Shown: positions 38,492 through 51,410 of the stretch, piece after piece | How the letters are laid out: the number at the start of each line of letters is the position of its first letter | Position numbering within the stretch: the first letter of the stretch is position 1 | From: Campylorhamphus procurvoides | Taxonomy: Eukaryota; Chordata; Aves; Passeriformes; Dendrocolaptidae | Direction: 5' to 3' | DNA: 64,000 bases | Assembly: GCA_013396655.1 (NCBI GenBank) | Contig: WBMV01000852.1 | Coordinates: 1,550,001 to 1,614,000, forward strand | Translations under genes and position numbers: made by a program | Notes under the pieces: model-generated | Database searches by the model: none | What the model was told of the DNA's origin: nothing | The model's input: only the letters and a program-made list of their open reading frames with translations

Positions 38492-39659
38492 ATGTCAAGG
38501 AGGGGGGACATCTGCCAGGCAGAAGGATCATAACAACCTTCATGTCTGCTGGATCTGGACCTGCACAGGGACCTGGTGTAGGGCCAGGAGCAGCAATTCA
38601 GCCAAGCCCAGAGGAAAGGTTGCTGTCTAAAGCTCCCCAGCATGAAATCAGCAAAAGCAGAACCAGAAGCGTGAGCAGCAATGGGAGGATGGTGGCCATG
38701 GCTTGAGCAAAGCTGTGCCATGTTGACTTGAACCTGTTTCCTTGTGCATGCACTGGTTAAGTGGAAAGTCTTCAATGCTGCACACTTGGAGTCTCCAGAA
38801 CACAGCACGGTCCCAATTACTGCCTTTGAAACCCACTGTTTTCATTGATTGGGCTAACCTGCTAGAAATTTGAGCGTATTTTCATGTGGGCAAGACCACT
38901 GCATTCATTACAATATATTTATTTTCCTGCTTTTTGCAAGGGAATGAAAATATAGTAATTCATGTTAAGATCCTCAGATGGTAATGACAACAAAACAAGA
39001 TTAATAACTGCCACAAGCAACCTGCCAAGGAAAGTCATTCAGCTAATGCTTCAGAGGAGGCTTCTGCCAACCCACTGAAGAAAGAAGCACAATTCAGAGA
39101 TTGTTTTGTTTACTCACTCTAAGTATATTTAGTAAAGGTCCTGGGCCAGAAACACAGATGATAAATGGAGGTCTAAATTATGGATTAGTAAATGGGGAAA
39201 AGGCAGAATAAATTGCCATAAATTGATAAAACCCAAAAATGGTTACGACATGGAATGTGAGACCACAGATGACCCTCTGGTATGGTGTTGAGAAGATTTT
39301 AAACTGGTACTACAATTCTTCCTCATGTATCTCTCTAATTGGAAAATTATGTATTGCCATGACTTCTAAGTGAACGTTTAGAGTTTTATGAAAGTACCTA
39401 CCAAAGACCCTTATGCCTCAACAGCCACCCAATTTATTAGATCAAAATTGCAAACATGCAAACTGCTCAGCAGAATGCAAATATGCAGAGTATGTGCAAA
39501 AGGGGAAAAAAATAAAATTAAATGGCTAAAATTGAACTAACAGCACTATAAACTTTACGGCACAGGGTTTTTTTGGGATAGATTCAGCTTTTAAGGAAAC
39601 AGACATGTCACTTTGACAATATAACTATACACACTTTAACCAAAATGTAATAAGAAATG

Positions 39660-39850
39660 ACATATATTCAGTGAATGATAATGGGAAAGTCTTACATTTA
39701 TTTAATCCCTCACACAATGGAGCCAATAAGTCTACCAATTGGGCTATTCACACATAAATTGTACTTAATGGCTTCCTGTTAATATGCTGTAGTTCAGTAA
39801 TAAAAGCCCAGCAATCTCCCAGCTCAAACACCCGCGTTCCTGCACTGCCA
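39660..39850. promoter_or_regulatory. Possible conserved non-coding element
   Basis: This is a complex stretch with AGTGAATGATAATGGG, CTTACATTTATTTAATCC, GAGCCAATAAG, ACCAATTGGG and AATAAAAGCCC words, including two CCAAT-like cores and TAAT cores. Texture suggests constraint; nothing proves it. Confidence 0.2.
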
Positions 39851-41269
39851 TAACTGAGCAGTAACAGAGGAAAGTCCATTTGACCTTGATGGTTTCAATT
39901 TTGAGTATCCCACCACTTCACAAAGACATGTCAAGTCCTCTGCAATTTTATTTTTCTTCAATGGTGGGAGGCAGTAATAAATCTTGCATCTTAACAGCTT
40001 AGAACCAACAGGATTTTCACAAGAATTAATTAGAAAATTGTGGTCCATTTCAATAAAAACAGGATCTGGTGATTTTTGCAATGGTCTTTTGGTATAAAAT
40101 TGATTTCCTGAAGGCAAAAGACAATAAATCACCCATAAATTCATAAATTTTCATTCAAGAAAACTAGAAAAATTGATGAAGCAAAGCCTTAGCTCATACA
40201 GATTCAATTTTTTAATTGTGTGTTTCACTAACCATAAGCCATTTAACTAATAAGCAATTCAGAAACCTGTCAGAGGGAAATTTGTAACTGTATTGCAGTA
40301 CAGGGAAAATACCAGTTCAGAAGAACACGTGCAGCATACAACAGGCAGGGTTACTACACACACCTTACCTCCAGTGTTTCAAAACAAGGCCAGTCTGGAG
40401 CACATGATACTTTGAGGTGACTTTCAAAGCTTTGTGCGTTACCCTGACTGCATGGAATATGCACCATGCAACACAATCAAGTCTTGGTTTGATTGCATCA
40501 ACCGGTATTTTAGATGCTACACAAAAACAATTGTTTTTCTTGGCCTAAAGGACTATCATGCAAATCTGTCTAACAAAAAGCCTCCTCTGAGCCAAGACTA
40601 TTACAAAAACGAAAGCCCCCTGCCAAGTCATGTTGCATCTCCTGTCTCCCTCTCCGCAGAGAGAAAACGAATGCTCCCACATCCTCCAGCGGTCTTTACA
40701 GCCAAAAGCTGTCCCAGTGTCACATCACAATCTGTGGTAGCTCAAATAAAGAAAAATGCAACTGAATACATCACACATCAAGCAGTGCTGCTCTCCTCCA
40801 CTTGAGGAGATTAAAAGCTCAGTGTAGGTGTAGCTGGTGATGAACAAAGCCTTAATTAGCAGGGCAGAGACGCGGAACTTCAGTAGATTCTAGATGATGT
40901 GCTTGATTCTTAAATACTGAACTGACTTGCAAGTCCTTGAGTTCAAGCTTGAGTACATCATAAGGGCCTTTTCATGTAATTTTGAGATGTAGTCAAACAG
41001 CAGCACCTCACTACAGTGCTCTTCAACACAGAATGGCTTGGTTGGTGTCAGCTAACATGTTCTCCAACTTCCTTTACTTCAAAGTCTTCCTAGTATATGT
41101 GACCAACAGCATTGTGTGTACAGAAGGAAATAAACTGAAATCCTTTCGGTATAACTATGAAAAATTTGACCCAATTCATGGCCGTAACAATAGTTTCTAA
41201 TCCCAGTTTGTTTTAGAAGAATGACTCTCTAGAAAAACTCAACGAATCTGTTGCCTGTATTTTGGTAAA

Positions 41270-41460
41270 GTTATATCTCTCCACATTAATCAATTCAACA
41301 TTTTCATTCACTGTATGCAAATTTGCCTATGGTACTGTGTATTTGCTAATTTATGCCCGATGTCACTCTGTTGCATGATTTATAAAATTTAAAAATAACT
41401 CATCCTACTTGAAGCCTAATGGATTTAATCTGAATTCACTAATATAAATTAAATGTGTCC
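41270..41460. promoter_or_regulatory. Possible enhancer with octamer motif
   Basis: The perfect octamer ATGCAAAT (41315-41322), the target of POU-domain factors, overlaps a palindromic GCAAATTTGC (41317-41326). Around it are ATTAATCAATTC, GCTAATTTATGC, TTGCATGATTTAT and GGATTTAATCTGAATT cores. Such clusters are typical of neural or pluripotency enhancers, but octamers also occur by chance. Confidence 0.28.
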
Positions 41461-44429
41461 TAACAATAATTGTACATTATTCACTCAAGTGCTGCTCAAA
41501 ACTATGTCACATGGGAAAAACATCATGTTTGTAATTTGCTGCACCATCTACTGACCAAAAGATACTACAACAGACCTCAGAAAAATGCTACACAAGTCAA
41601 AGAACATGCTTCAAAGCATAAGAAGAGCGCATGTGATGGGCTGGTGTCTCTAAGCTGCACGCTGATGACCCTCATGCTCTGGACCTTGTTGCAGTGATAC
41701 TGCAGACAGGACATCCACATAGGGCATAATGACTTGAAGTTTTATATGGCAATAAGATTGGGGTTTTTTTGTTGTTTTAATGTTTACCAAGTTTCAAAAT
41801 GGCTAAGTGCCCATAAACCCCTTTTTTTTAGGAATTATACACTGGAACTTTAAGGTATAGCTGTCACACAAGTCAAGCTTTCCAGGCAGAATAGCTGAAA
41901 TGTCACTTTTCACTGTATATAGGTCACACATCATAATAATGTTGAGATTCACTTGGTGACACCAAAAGCTATCGAAAATAGCTGCAGGATCTCTCCTACT
42001 TATTTACATATTTTAACAAAAAAAAAAAACAAGAAAAAAGAAAAGGAATATTTATCCATTGGGCCTGGAAAGCCTCTTTTCTGTTAAACTTTACAATTAT
42101 CCATTGTAACTTCCTCACTTTTTTTAAGCAAGTGTGGGAAAATGAGTCAAGACATTTTTCTCACTAAGGAGGCAGATAAATACTGCAAGTCCAAACTGTC
42201 TATAGCAATATGTTGTAACTACAGATGAGTATTTCTCTTTTCCAAATGATTTCTGAAAAGATGCAGTGGCATATGACACATAAAAAGGTACTATTTCCTA
42301 TTTACAGAACCCCAATGTATTTGCAACACAAAGAATGCACTTTATTTCCAGCTATGTGTATACAAGGAAGGCACTAGAAAACTGTAAGGCAAAAAGAGAA
42401 CTGCAAAAGAAATAACTATGAAAATGGAAAGAATTATTTATAAAATAAGAGTATAACAATATGCATAGTTTGGCCATTCAATTACTAAATGGACTCTGCT
42501 ACAGCACACAAGTTTTTCAAGGACAGAAACATGAATGAATTGCAAAGAGACTTCACTAGTACTAATGGATCGAAGGAAAGATTAAAAAAGTTTAACTGTA
42601 ACACTTCATATTTTTCATTTATAAGCAATCTTAGGCCCTTTAAATGCTGTGTATTTTGCATGTGACTTTCCATTAGAATTATCAAATACCATAATTAAAT
42701 GGTGGTTCTTTTCTTTTAAAACACCAACTTGCAGTACTACAAGTGGAATGTTACACCTCTGGGTTTGTCATCCATTTCATTTAAAACTATGGGGAAAAAA
42801 CTACTTAATTGTATTCAGAGTTTTCAGCCTTTTAAATAGGAAAATAATGGCAAAAGAAGAGAGCAACGGTATAAATTATGGAAAAACTGCAGCATGAAGG
42901 ATCTTGTCTTGTAACTTTCTGATCCAATCCCAAATTCATAACACTTCTGCCAGTAAAGTGAAAAGGAAAAGCTTTTTAAGCTCTTGACAAGGGCATCCAC
43001 CCCTTACCGAGCTGATGGCAGCCCATGTGTTTATGTGTGGATATGGCTGCACACACTACTATGGCAGCGAGTAACGAGGCTCAGCAAAACAAATCCTGCA
43101 TCCACAAAACCATCAGCTGATGCTTAAATAGTTTGGTTAATAGTCAAGTGAGAACAATTAATTCATTCCAGGACACTGAGACACCACCGGACAGATGTCA
43201 CCCAATGCATTTTTAACTCTCTGCATGGTATGGATAAAATCCTGTTCTTTATAGTTGGAGTAAGTGACAAGAGACCTACACAGGTCACACAACCCAGAAA
43301 CAAACCGGGGAATTTACAGACAGACTGCTCTGAACAGCAAAATAATTACATTTTAAAAAGTTACTGAAAGTTTATACAAGAGTGCCATCAGGAGCAGTTA
43401 TTATCAACACAACATGCCCTGAAATGCATCAGAAACACAAAGTAAGTCATGATAAAACTCTCTCACTCAGGTTTGAATTTGTGTCAGGCTTCAAAACCAA
43501 ATCCCCAAGTACTGGGAGTTGGACAAGGATTTGCCTTACACTGTCCAGAGGTACAGAATGTACAATCCATATGGTGACCTAACCTGAGAGCTCCTGGTGC
43601 CCAAAAACTTCTGAAAAAGTCTAAATGATGCTCCAATTTATGCATATAAATCCTCTTTGCCCTAGCTCCCCTGTTTTAGGGGCTTTCATGCAGCCTAACT
43701 ATCCAAGCTAAAGTTACAGGGTTTTATAGACTTCAGTGAAGACTGGCCTATTCCTCAGCATGACATCTAGAATGGTTCTATCAAATTATTGTGATAGAAA
43801 AAATCAAATCTGATTTCTTACAGGACAGGGCCCCCAGTTCCGTTAGTTAAATGAGCATTAAGCAGAAACAGCTTAAGGAGCAGTTTTCTTCCTTTTAAAG
43901 TTCATTGGAGTCCCTGTAAATTAAATTAGTACCAAAACTAGAACCAAAGAAGCCCTCACTGATCTGCAAAACAGCTTCTGCCTATTGACCACACCACAAA
44001 ATCTAGTTATACCTAAATTAAATTAATTAGTGTAGTGGTCCTGTTCCCCCTCAAGGCTGATACAGCACTGAAATCTTAAACGTGCTGGTGTTCACATCGA
44101 GATCCCTTGGAAAAATAAAATAAACCCCATTGTCTCAGTTGTATAATTTTATGCCAGATCAACAATTCATTTAAGGCAAAGATTCTAAACTTTATTCAGC
44201 TGCCACTCGTGACAAAACACAATGTGAGAACCTCACTGGATCCACACCCCCTAAGAACCCGTGGTAAAGGTACTGAACACTAAATATTCAGCAAACCTAA
44301 ATGTGTTTAGTGAGAAAGCACAGGTAGGGAGATTCATATATCACTGACATCAGCCATGAAAAACAAACCACATTATTTGCCAAACATCAAGTCAAAACAT
44401 AATTTTGCTTTTTCTCTTCAAAAAATCAG

Positions 44430-44600
44430 ATTAATAAGGGTTATTGTATGCAATATTCATGAATATGTATTACTATACAAACATTTTGCACAACATCTGT
44501 GAGCTGTTTACTAATTCCTGGTTTAAATCATAATGACATAATTTTGAGGAGGTGAATATTGCTGTAACTATGATTATAAATGAGGAGTAATCAAGTGGCC
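44430..44600. promoter_or_regulatory. Possible conserved non-coding element
   Basis: Closely spaced words include GGGTTATTGTATGC, the palindrome ATATTCATGAATAT, CTGTTTACTAATTCC (FOX-like GTTTAC), AATCATAATGACATAATTTTG and ATGATTATAAATG. The texture is complex and AT-rich. The role is inferred from motif density only. Confidence 0.22.
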
Positions 44601-46249
44601 AATGGAGTAAACAACTACATTATCATCACCACCAGTATCATAGGATCTTGGAAGCCACAAAAATTTTCATTAAAAGTAGAATTCAAATTTCTACAGAAGC
44701 AGAAATTTTCCTTTTGTTTTGTGGGTACCTACAACAGGTGGAAACAAAAAACGGCTGTCAAATGTCTCAAGGAATGTTTTTTTTCCAGACACGTTTCAGT
44801 GCAGGCTCCAAGAACAGAAAAATGAAATTTACAGCAGCAAGATGGAATGGGAGCATGAAAAATGAAGGGCTTGTGGTTTTCACCTTATTGAGATCTTTCA
44901 CTTAAAAATAAAAGAAACTCTACTTTCAATGCAAGGCAGTGACCAGCTCTAAATTGCACAGTGATCTAGTAAAATGCAGTATTATTTTCACTGTGTTGAT
45001 CTCTGTACTAGGACTGACTCTGCCAAATGAGGAGATCCACTACCAGAATTTGTGCTACCCTTACATGAAAACAAGACCATGCCTGTGATGAGTTACAAGA
45101 AGATCAGGAGTTTCAAGTGATTTTTAAATTCTAAGCTTTCCCTTCCCTTCCCTGTTTTTTCCCTAACCCTTTCCTTGACTGCTCACTTGAACTTGAATAT
45201 TTAAGGAAATTTTGTAAAGGAACTGTAGATCTACCACTGATTCTGCTTGGAGAAGTCTTGAATTCTGCATCTTTCTATTTAATCACTGCAGGACAAATAA
45301 AACCTCACTAATTGCTACAGGATAGTCCTGTGATGAGACAACGACTACTTCACTGTCATGCCAAAGTACACCCAAGTCCTGGGGTAGGAAGATCCAAGTT
45401 TAAGAACACAATGCTGGTAAAGAGTCTTGACACTGCAAGAGTTACAGGCAATTGAGATACAGCAAGTCTTGCTGAAGTCAAGCAATACCCTGTGTTCACA
45501 GAATGCTGGATAAAATTCAAGGCTAAGCTGTCTTTGGAAGCTAGAGAATCATATTCTTGAAGATTACAGGCATCTAAATGATGCTGAAGGTAGGCTTAGG
45601 ATCATTTGCATCTCCCTCTGAAAGCTGCATGAGTCCAGTTGCATTGCAGTAATGATATTAAAGCCTTTAGTATTTGCTTTAGTAAGAGAATTCCTCATGA
45701 GGTGGAGTTACAGCACCTTGCTCACCATCTCAGTCATACACATGGCAAATTATTGGTACACAAACAATTTACAATCCTACACTTTTCTTGTGGATAACCC
45801 TGGCACAAACACACAACACCACGCATTTGCACAAGAATAGACAAAACGTTCTTTAATTTCGTTTTGCAATCACAGATACTACAAAATAAATTACTGTTTT
45901 TCTAAATACATTTGGAGAATATATAACAGCAATTTCTCTGCTCTTAAAATGGCATCTGTGTAGTCCTTGTCATTTCTTTCCTCCTGCCTAGATTTTCTCT
46001 ATGACCACCCCATGGCAGAGCACACATTTCCGTACATGGCCCACTACACTTTTGAATTGGCTGTGAGCCTCCACTCTGAGCTGGAGGGGTGGGGGTGCTG
46101 CAGGGACAAAGGTATGCACTTCCCAAAACACTGGCTTTTCAGAACTACTTGCCCTTAAATTTTACATTTTAAGTATTTCCTACTTCTGTTTTGTCACATA
46201 TGACTTCTTTTAATCTCTTGCAAAATGCAAGGTTTTCATAGCTATAAAG

Positions 46250-46770
46250 TTATTATTTTTACCTCTATTATACCAGTCTTTTGCCAGCTGTTAAAGGAAT
46301 ATTAATTAATAGCACACATATTAGGGAAACTGATTGCTATAATGCAATAAAGGGCATGAAATTAATCTTTTATGGAATATTAATGACTAGCATACATAAC
46401 TTTGATCTTCTGCCATGAAGCATTATGCAGGAATTGATTTGATTTTATTTGTTATCACAAACAATGTGTTTACATGTCATGCATATTTTAGGCAGGAAAC
46501 TTCCAATAAATCTTTCATTTAGCACACATCTATAACGATGCATGGTAATCCTATACATACTAGATGATTTTTATCAACTCTAATTGTTCATTGATAACAC
46601 AGCTGATTATTTGCCCCAAGGCAACATTATAAATTCTAAGTTGTTTTTTCACAGTTGTAATTACCATATGTTCCCATTAATCTGATTCTATTAGCTCAAT
46701 CTTTCCTTAGTGATCTTAGTGTCAATCAATTATTCTTCCAGCTCATACATCAAACCAATTAGAATGGATT
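46250..46770. promoter_or_regulatory. Probable conserved developmental enhancer-like block
   Basis: About 500 bases of complex AT-rich sequence contain a high density of homeodomain cores: ATTAATTAAT at 46301-46310, GAAATTAATC, ATATTAATGACTAGC, TGTAATTACC, CCCATTAATCTGATT and CAATTAGAATGG. They are mixed with a SOX-like AACAATG, GATTTGATT-type words, and an isolated CpG in CTATAACGATGCATGG. No simple repeats interrupt it and no frame is open. Of all the regulatory-looking blocks here, this one most resembles known vertebrate conserved non-coding elements. Limits are approximate. Confidence 0.38.
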
Positions 46771-47456
46771 TTGGAAACTGGAAATGTGGGTTTTTTTGGT
46801 TCTGAGGAATTGTTCCAACAATCTGAGTCACAAAACCTGATTTTTAAACAGAAGTGACAATAAAGCCCCTTGTGTTTCCAAAGTGGATGTCATTTATTCA
46901 TCTGTAAAACATGCAATCTTTCTGTGTCTAGTGCTTAAAAAACTGCGAGCACACAGACACTTATTAGAAATATTGGTAAAACCCAGAATCTTCTTTTACG
47001 TTTGGAACATGCCAGAAAGGGTGAAGGGGAAGCTGCTCTGGAGCAGCTGCACGAGCCACAGTGTTCCTTAGCAACGACTTCGGAGAAGTTTTTAAGGAGC
47101 TGGAAACAGGATTCAGGCGGTACTTTTCAGTTCAGTAATTCAGTTCCTTATCCCTAATTAAAATGACCCTCAATCTCCTTTGTTTACGAATAACATATTT
47201 AATATAGAGTCTAGAAACTAAAGCTAATTTTATAGTTATTAAATACATGATAAATTAATCCTCTAACTTTGGTCATGTAAGACAATCCCAGCAAGAACAT
47301 GAACAAGTTCTGCTCTCTGTATTTGAAGCAATTTTAAACAACAGAGATTGTCACGAAAAAGTAATTTTTAACTTTAAAGAATGCCTGTATGTAAGTTTTG
47401 CTAAAGTATATATTAAAAAAAAGTTTACATTACCTTTGTTTACAGTTGCTAGTTTT

Positions 47457-47484
47457 AAAAAAAAAAAAGGCCTTTTTTTTTTTT
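47457..47484. repeat. Perfect 28-bp palindrome A12-GGCC-T12
   Basis: Twelve A, then GGCC, then twelve T: an exact 28-base palindrome without spacer. It can form a perfect hairpin or cruciform and is a likely spot for replication slippage and assembly error. Confidence 0.93.
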
Positions 47485-48869
47485 GGCTTTTATAACAATA
47501 ACTTACCCACAGTGCCATCTTTAGTATACAGAATCCAAAGTACACCATCTGGCTATAAAATTGATCCTCCATGTAACTCACTTAAACTATTTATTATGGT
47601 TAATCTACTACAAGAACATCTAAGAAATCAAAGCAGGTAGATTTTAAAAAGGAACCTCCTAAATGCATCTCCTGTGGCCACACAGATGACAAATTAATGG
47701 TACTTGCAAAGCCCAGTTGATACCGAACAGGGTAATATCAATCAATACTAAAAATAAAAATTAATGTACAAATAGTGTCACTATTTTGCTCATTTTGTCA
47801 AATTTAACCCCAGATAAATACTTTTCATTGGGAAATTATCTTATCTTGAGGGTGTTAATTGGAAATTATATGGAATGATCTGTCTTCTTCAGTGGAAGGA
47901 TAGTTAAGAGGCGACTGAGAGAAGAGAGAACCTGGATAGCAAAAGTTTTTGATAAATAACTCAGTTATTTATCTTTTTGGATCACACACAGAAGCATCAG
48001 CCACTCCTACTTTTCCATACCTAGAAAGAGATGAACTTTTCAAATCTTTACAGCCCTGGAGTATTCCCGAAGCCTCTGGGCCTGCTAAAGGGCTGTTCCA
48101 GTCTAGTTAATCCCTTGTACGATGACAGCAAAACAAGCGGCTGACACACCTCCACACCTTCATCTGGGGAAGCATCACAGTACATCTGTTTACCTGGGAA
48201 CTCACTGTTTTGGAGTTTTGGAGCTTCCCATGGAAAGAAAACTGCACCTTTTGATTAGCTCAAAAGCTGCTTCATGTTTTGAGAGCAACAGGAATCTTTC
48301 CTAAACTATGTGAGCTTATCCAGAGATATTATAGAAAAATTGATAGAGGATACAGCCCTAAGGAGGTGCAGGCTCCTCTCTACTGGTCTTCATTCGTCTT
48401 AAATCTTAAATTAGCCAAGTCAATCCTCACACTTTTTTCTCATGTTTAATAAATGGACACACAACTCTTGCCGAACTTATTTACATGTTCACTAAATTAA
48501 CTGCAAGATAGTGAATATCACAAATTCAGCCTCCTAATACTATTATTTAAAAAGTAAAATACATCTCAAGTGGTCTGACATATAATTCCCATGATAGACA
48601 GTGAACACTTATAACCATTATTTATATTTCTACGTTAGCAAACACCCCTCTTCATGTTCCTGACTTCAACGCAGATCAGAAGTACATTTATAATTACAGC
48701 TTCCATTCACGCAAAGGACAGTTATGCCTTGGTATTTATCAATGGAAACACTGGAGAATTCCAAATGGAACATGACACATCCAAGATCATTCAATAAAAC
48801 TATCAAGAGTTGCCATAAGTAACACACTGAGCAGAGCTAAATGTTTGTCTTTGGAGGTTTTGGCTTTAG

Positions 48870-49010
48870 TTTAAAAAGTGATTGATAATGCCACAATTGG
48901 TGATAGATTTGTCTGTGGTTTGTTGTTTATCTGAGATACATTATTGGAAAGAATTGCCCTATATAAAATCAAGTTTAATTAGAAACTCAACGCAAGCAAG
49001 CCTTTTACCA
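48870..49010. promoter_or_regulatory. Possible enhancer with RUNX and GATA motifs
   Basis: Within about 60 bases there are a PBX/HOX-like TGATTGAT (48879-48886), a further GATAG, a RUNX core TGTGGTTT (48914-48921), and back-to-back TTATCT-GAGATA (48927-48938), which is an inverted pair of GATA sites. The block continues with CAAGTTTAATTAG. RUNX plus GATA is a combination known from blood and endothelial enhancers. Activity and conservation are not shown. Confidence 0.32.
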
Positions 49011-51118
49011 AATTAAAACCAAAAAAGGCTAATTTCTCTCTCCTCTTTACAGAGACAAACATTTCTGTGTCAGACTACAGAGATGACACCTATTCATCCT
49101 CACAAATATTATCACAGGAGAGACATACAGGCACTGCCCTCAAAACAATGGTTTAAACCAGGGTGAAACATATCAAAAACCTGATATAAAAAAATCAAAG
49201 TTCACTTAGGTTCAGATACCAAAGCCTTCTTGCATGCACGCTTCCAAAAGGTTCAATCCAATACATTCTTTAAACTATGCCTATAAAATAATTCATGCCA
49301 AGTGTTCTAGGATTAAAGCTACAGTACAGCCTGGGTGGCACAGTTTGCCAGGGGTTGAAATTCCCTGGGAACTGCTCAGGTGGTGCAAGTCTTCACCCAG
49401 AGAAACCTGTGGGAAAAGGGCAAGTGGCCCAGACATCCTCATGGAGCACAGAGAGGTACCTGCCCAGCCCAGTCACTGCTGTCAGGCTTACATATCTCTT
49501 CTTTGCAGTAGCTGCTGCAGAGATTAAACAACAATCAACTTAGAATAATGACTTCATAAAGTCCATTGTTGGCTTTAGTCTGTTCTCTGATCCTCCTCAG
49601 GGGCCCTTCAGAGGCTTCTCCCCTCAGCTCCTCAGGGTTGTCTCTGTGTGCACTCTGGTTTTGGGTGGCTCCAAAATTTTAAAGTACACAAATAAAGAAA
49701 AATATTTTTCTTTCTTTGACAACTTTTTGGAAATTTCGGTATTTAAGGGGCTTTCTAAGTGGGGTGAGGGGAAGCCTTATGCTTTTTTTTCCCTCAAGAT
49801 ATTGTACAAGAGACAACTGGGAACTCTAACAAATATACATGAGTATAGCATTATACAAAAGGAATAATAGCTTCTCTGTGGAGCAAACAAAGTTAACCTG
49901 GGGCTTCCACATGATACTGCAGAAAAAGCAGAGTATATAAATATCTCAGAAGCAAAGATACCCATGGTAGTTTAATCATGCAGAAAGAGACTAGCTCAGC
50001 TGAGCACATCACCTACACTGAAACAGAAAAAGAACTTGGAATAATTAATTGGGTCTGCATCTATCATTCTAAAAGACCTAATTTCAACACTAAAAAGATA
50101 AAATTATTTTTTTTAAAATTCTAAGTTAATAACACTCCTATTTTTGTATCATATCTATAAATTACTACCTTTTACTTGTACAGTAGTAAAGCAAATACAC
50201 AGATTAAACCCTCAAATGTATAGACTAGACTTACTCTGCATAGCTTTCAAAAAAGAGTATTTTGAATAACATGTCATACTCTGTTTATTAGCACCATCAT
50301 ACAGAGCCACGTTTACAGGCGAGAAATATCTTTTTACAATGCTCTGATTTTAGAATTGCTTCAATTGTTCCTTCCATTAAAATTAAGAGTTAAAAATACT
50401 AATTTACGCAATCCAAGCCATGGAATGACTTCAACTAGACTAATTAGCATAACCTTCTCAGATGTCATCCATATTCATTTTGCAGATTGGGGCAATGCTT
50501 AATGGCAGAACTAGAACTGATGAAGCCTTAAGCTGTTTTAGAGCTATACTTCACAAACCTGTGAATTCAGCAAATCCTACCGTTGCCACCTACAGCAAGC
50601 TCTGTGTATAATGTTAAGTAACTGCTGTAAACTCCATTAAAGCCAGCAAGGGATCTGTGCACTTAGTCACAGCAAAGAGCAGCAATAACACCCTGGATGT
50701 CCATGCAGCACCTCTCCTCAGCTGGAGGCTCCCCTTGGCTGGTGCCAGTGGGGCAGTTCTGTCCTCCAGGAGGTGATGGGCACAGGTTGGGTGGGCAGGG
50801 CAACAGTCCCAGCCAGAGAGAGCAGCATTGTTACAGAGATCACTGAGAAGCAGCAGAGTCAAAGGTCCAGACCCCCATGACCTGTGCAAAAGCTTTTGTG
50901 ACACCACATGAAGTGGCTTCCTGGGTTGTTGCTCCTTATGAAGTGTTTCAGAGATGCCCAATTTCAGTGATCTCCGTTTGGGAGTTTGGGTGGCTTCCAA
51001 AATAAAGCGGTTCCTTTTGGAAGATTCATTTTAGTAACAACCCCATCCAGTCTTGGGACCAGCAAATATGGGGCCATTCAGGACTAGTGCAGACCAGCAG
51101 GTCTGGGGGAAAACAAAT

Positions 51119-51410
51119 CACAGAATCACAGAATCGCCTGGGTTGGAAGGGACCTTCAAGACCATCTCTTTTCCCACCCACTGCCATGGGCACCTCCCAC
51201 TAGCCCAGGTTGCTGAAAGCCTCATCCAAACTGGCCTTGGACACTTCCAGGGATGGGGCAGCCACAGCTTCTCTGGACAACGTGTGCCAGGGCCTGCCCA
51301 CCCTCACAGGGAAGATTTTTTTCCTAATATCTCATCTAAACCTGCCCTCTTTCAGCTGGAAATCACTCCTCCTTGTCCTGTCACCACACGCTCTCGTAGA
51401 GCCCCTCTGC
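51119..51410 (-). mobile_element. CR1 LINE, 5'-truncated copy (minus)
   Basis: On the plus strand it opens with TCACAGAATCACAGAATC and runs CTGGGTTGGAAGGGACCTTC, AAGACCATCT, CCACTAGCCCAGGTTGCT, AAGCCTCATCCAAACTGGCC, TTGGACACTTCCAGGGATGG, GGCAGCCACAGCTTCTCTGG, CCTCACAGGGAAGA and TCTCATCTAAACCTGCCCTC, the standard CR1 3' region in reverse. It is the least diverged of the four copies in the window. Open frames at 51053-51430 and 51210-51422 are shadows of it. Only the ORF2 end and 3' UTR are present. Confidence 0.95.

Larger units (their letters stand above)
38049..46249. other. Non-coding DNA, unique
   Basis: No gene was supported. The segment 38500-38830 is moderately GC-rich with overlapping open frames on the minus strand and no family likeness. 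A 123-codon plus frame at 40434-40805 lacks splice context. Regulatory-looking stretches at 39660-39850, 41270-41460 and 44430-44600 are listed separately. An A-rich purine tract lies at 42010-42050. Confidence 0.5.
46771..51118. other. Non-coding DNA with GC-rich patches
   Basis: No gene was supported. The segments 49310-49530 and 50640-50990 are GC-richer and carry open frames in several registers; the 128-codon minus frame at 50614-51000 has no recognisable domain. An A12-GGCC-T12 palindrome is at 47457-47484, and a motif cluster at 48870-49010 is listed separately. Confidence 0.5.

Noticed and set aside
40434..40805. 123-codon plus-strand open frame
   Set aside because: It starts at a GTG, has no splice context and resembles no family; a frame this long is expected by chance in 64 kb read in six frames.
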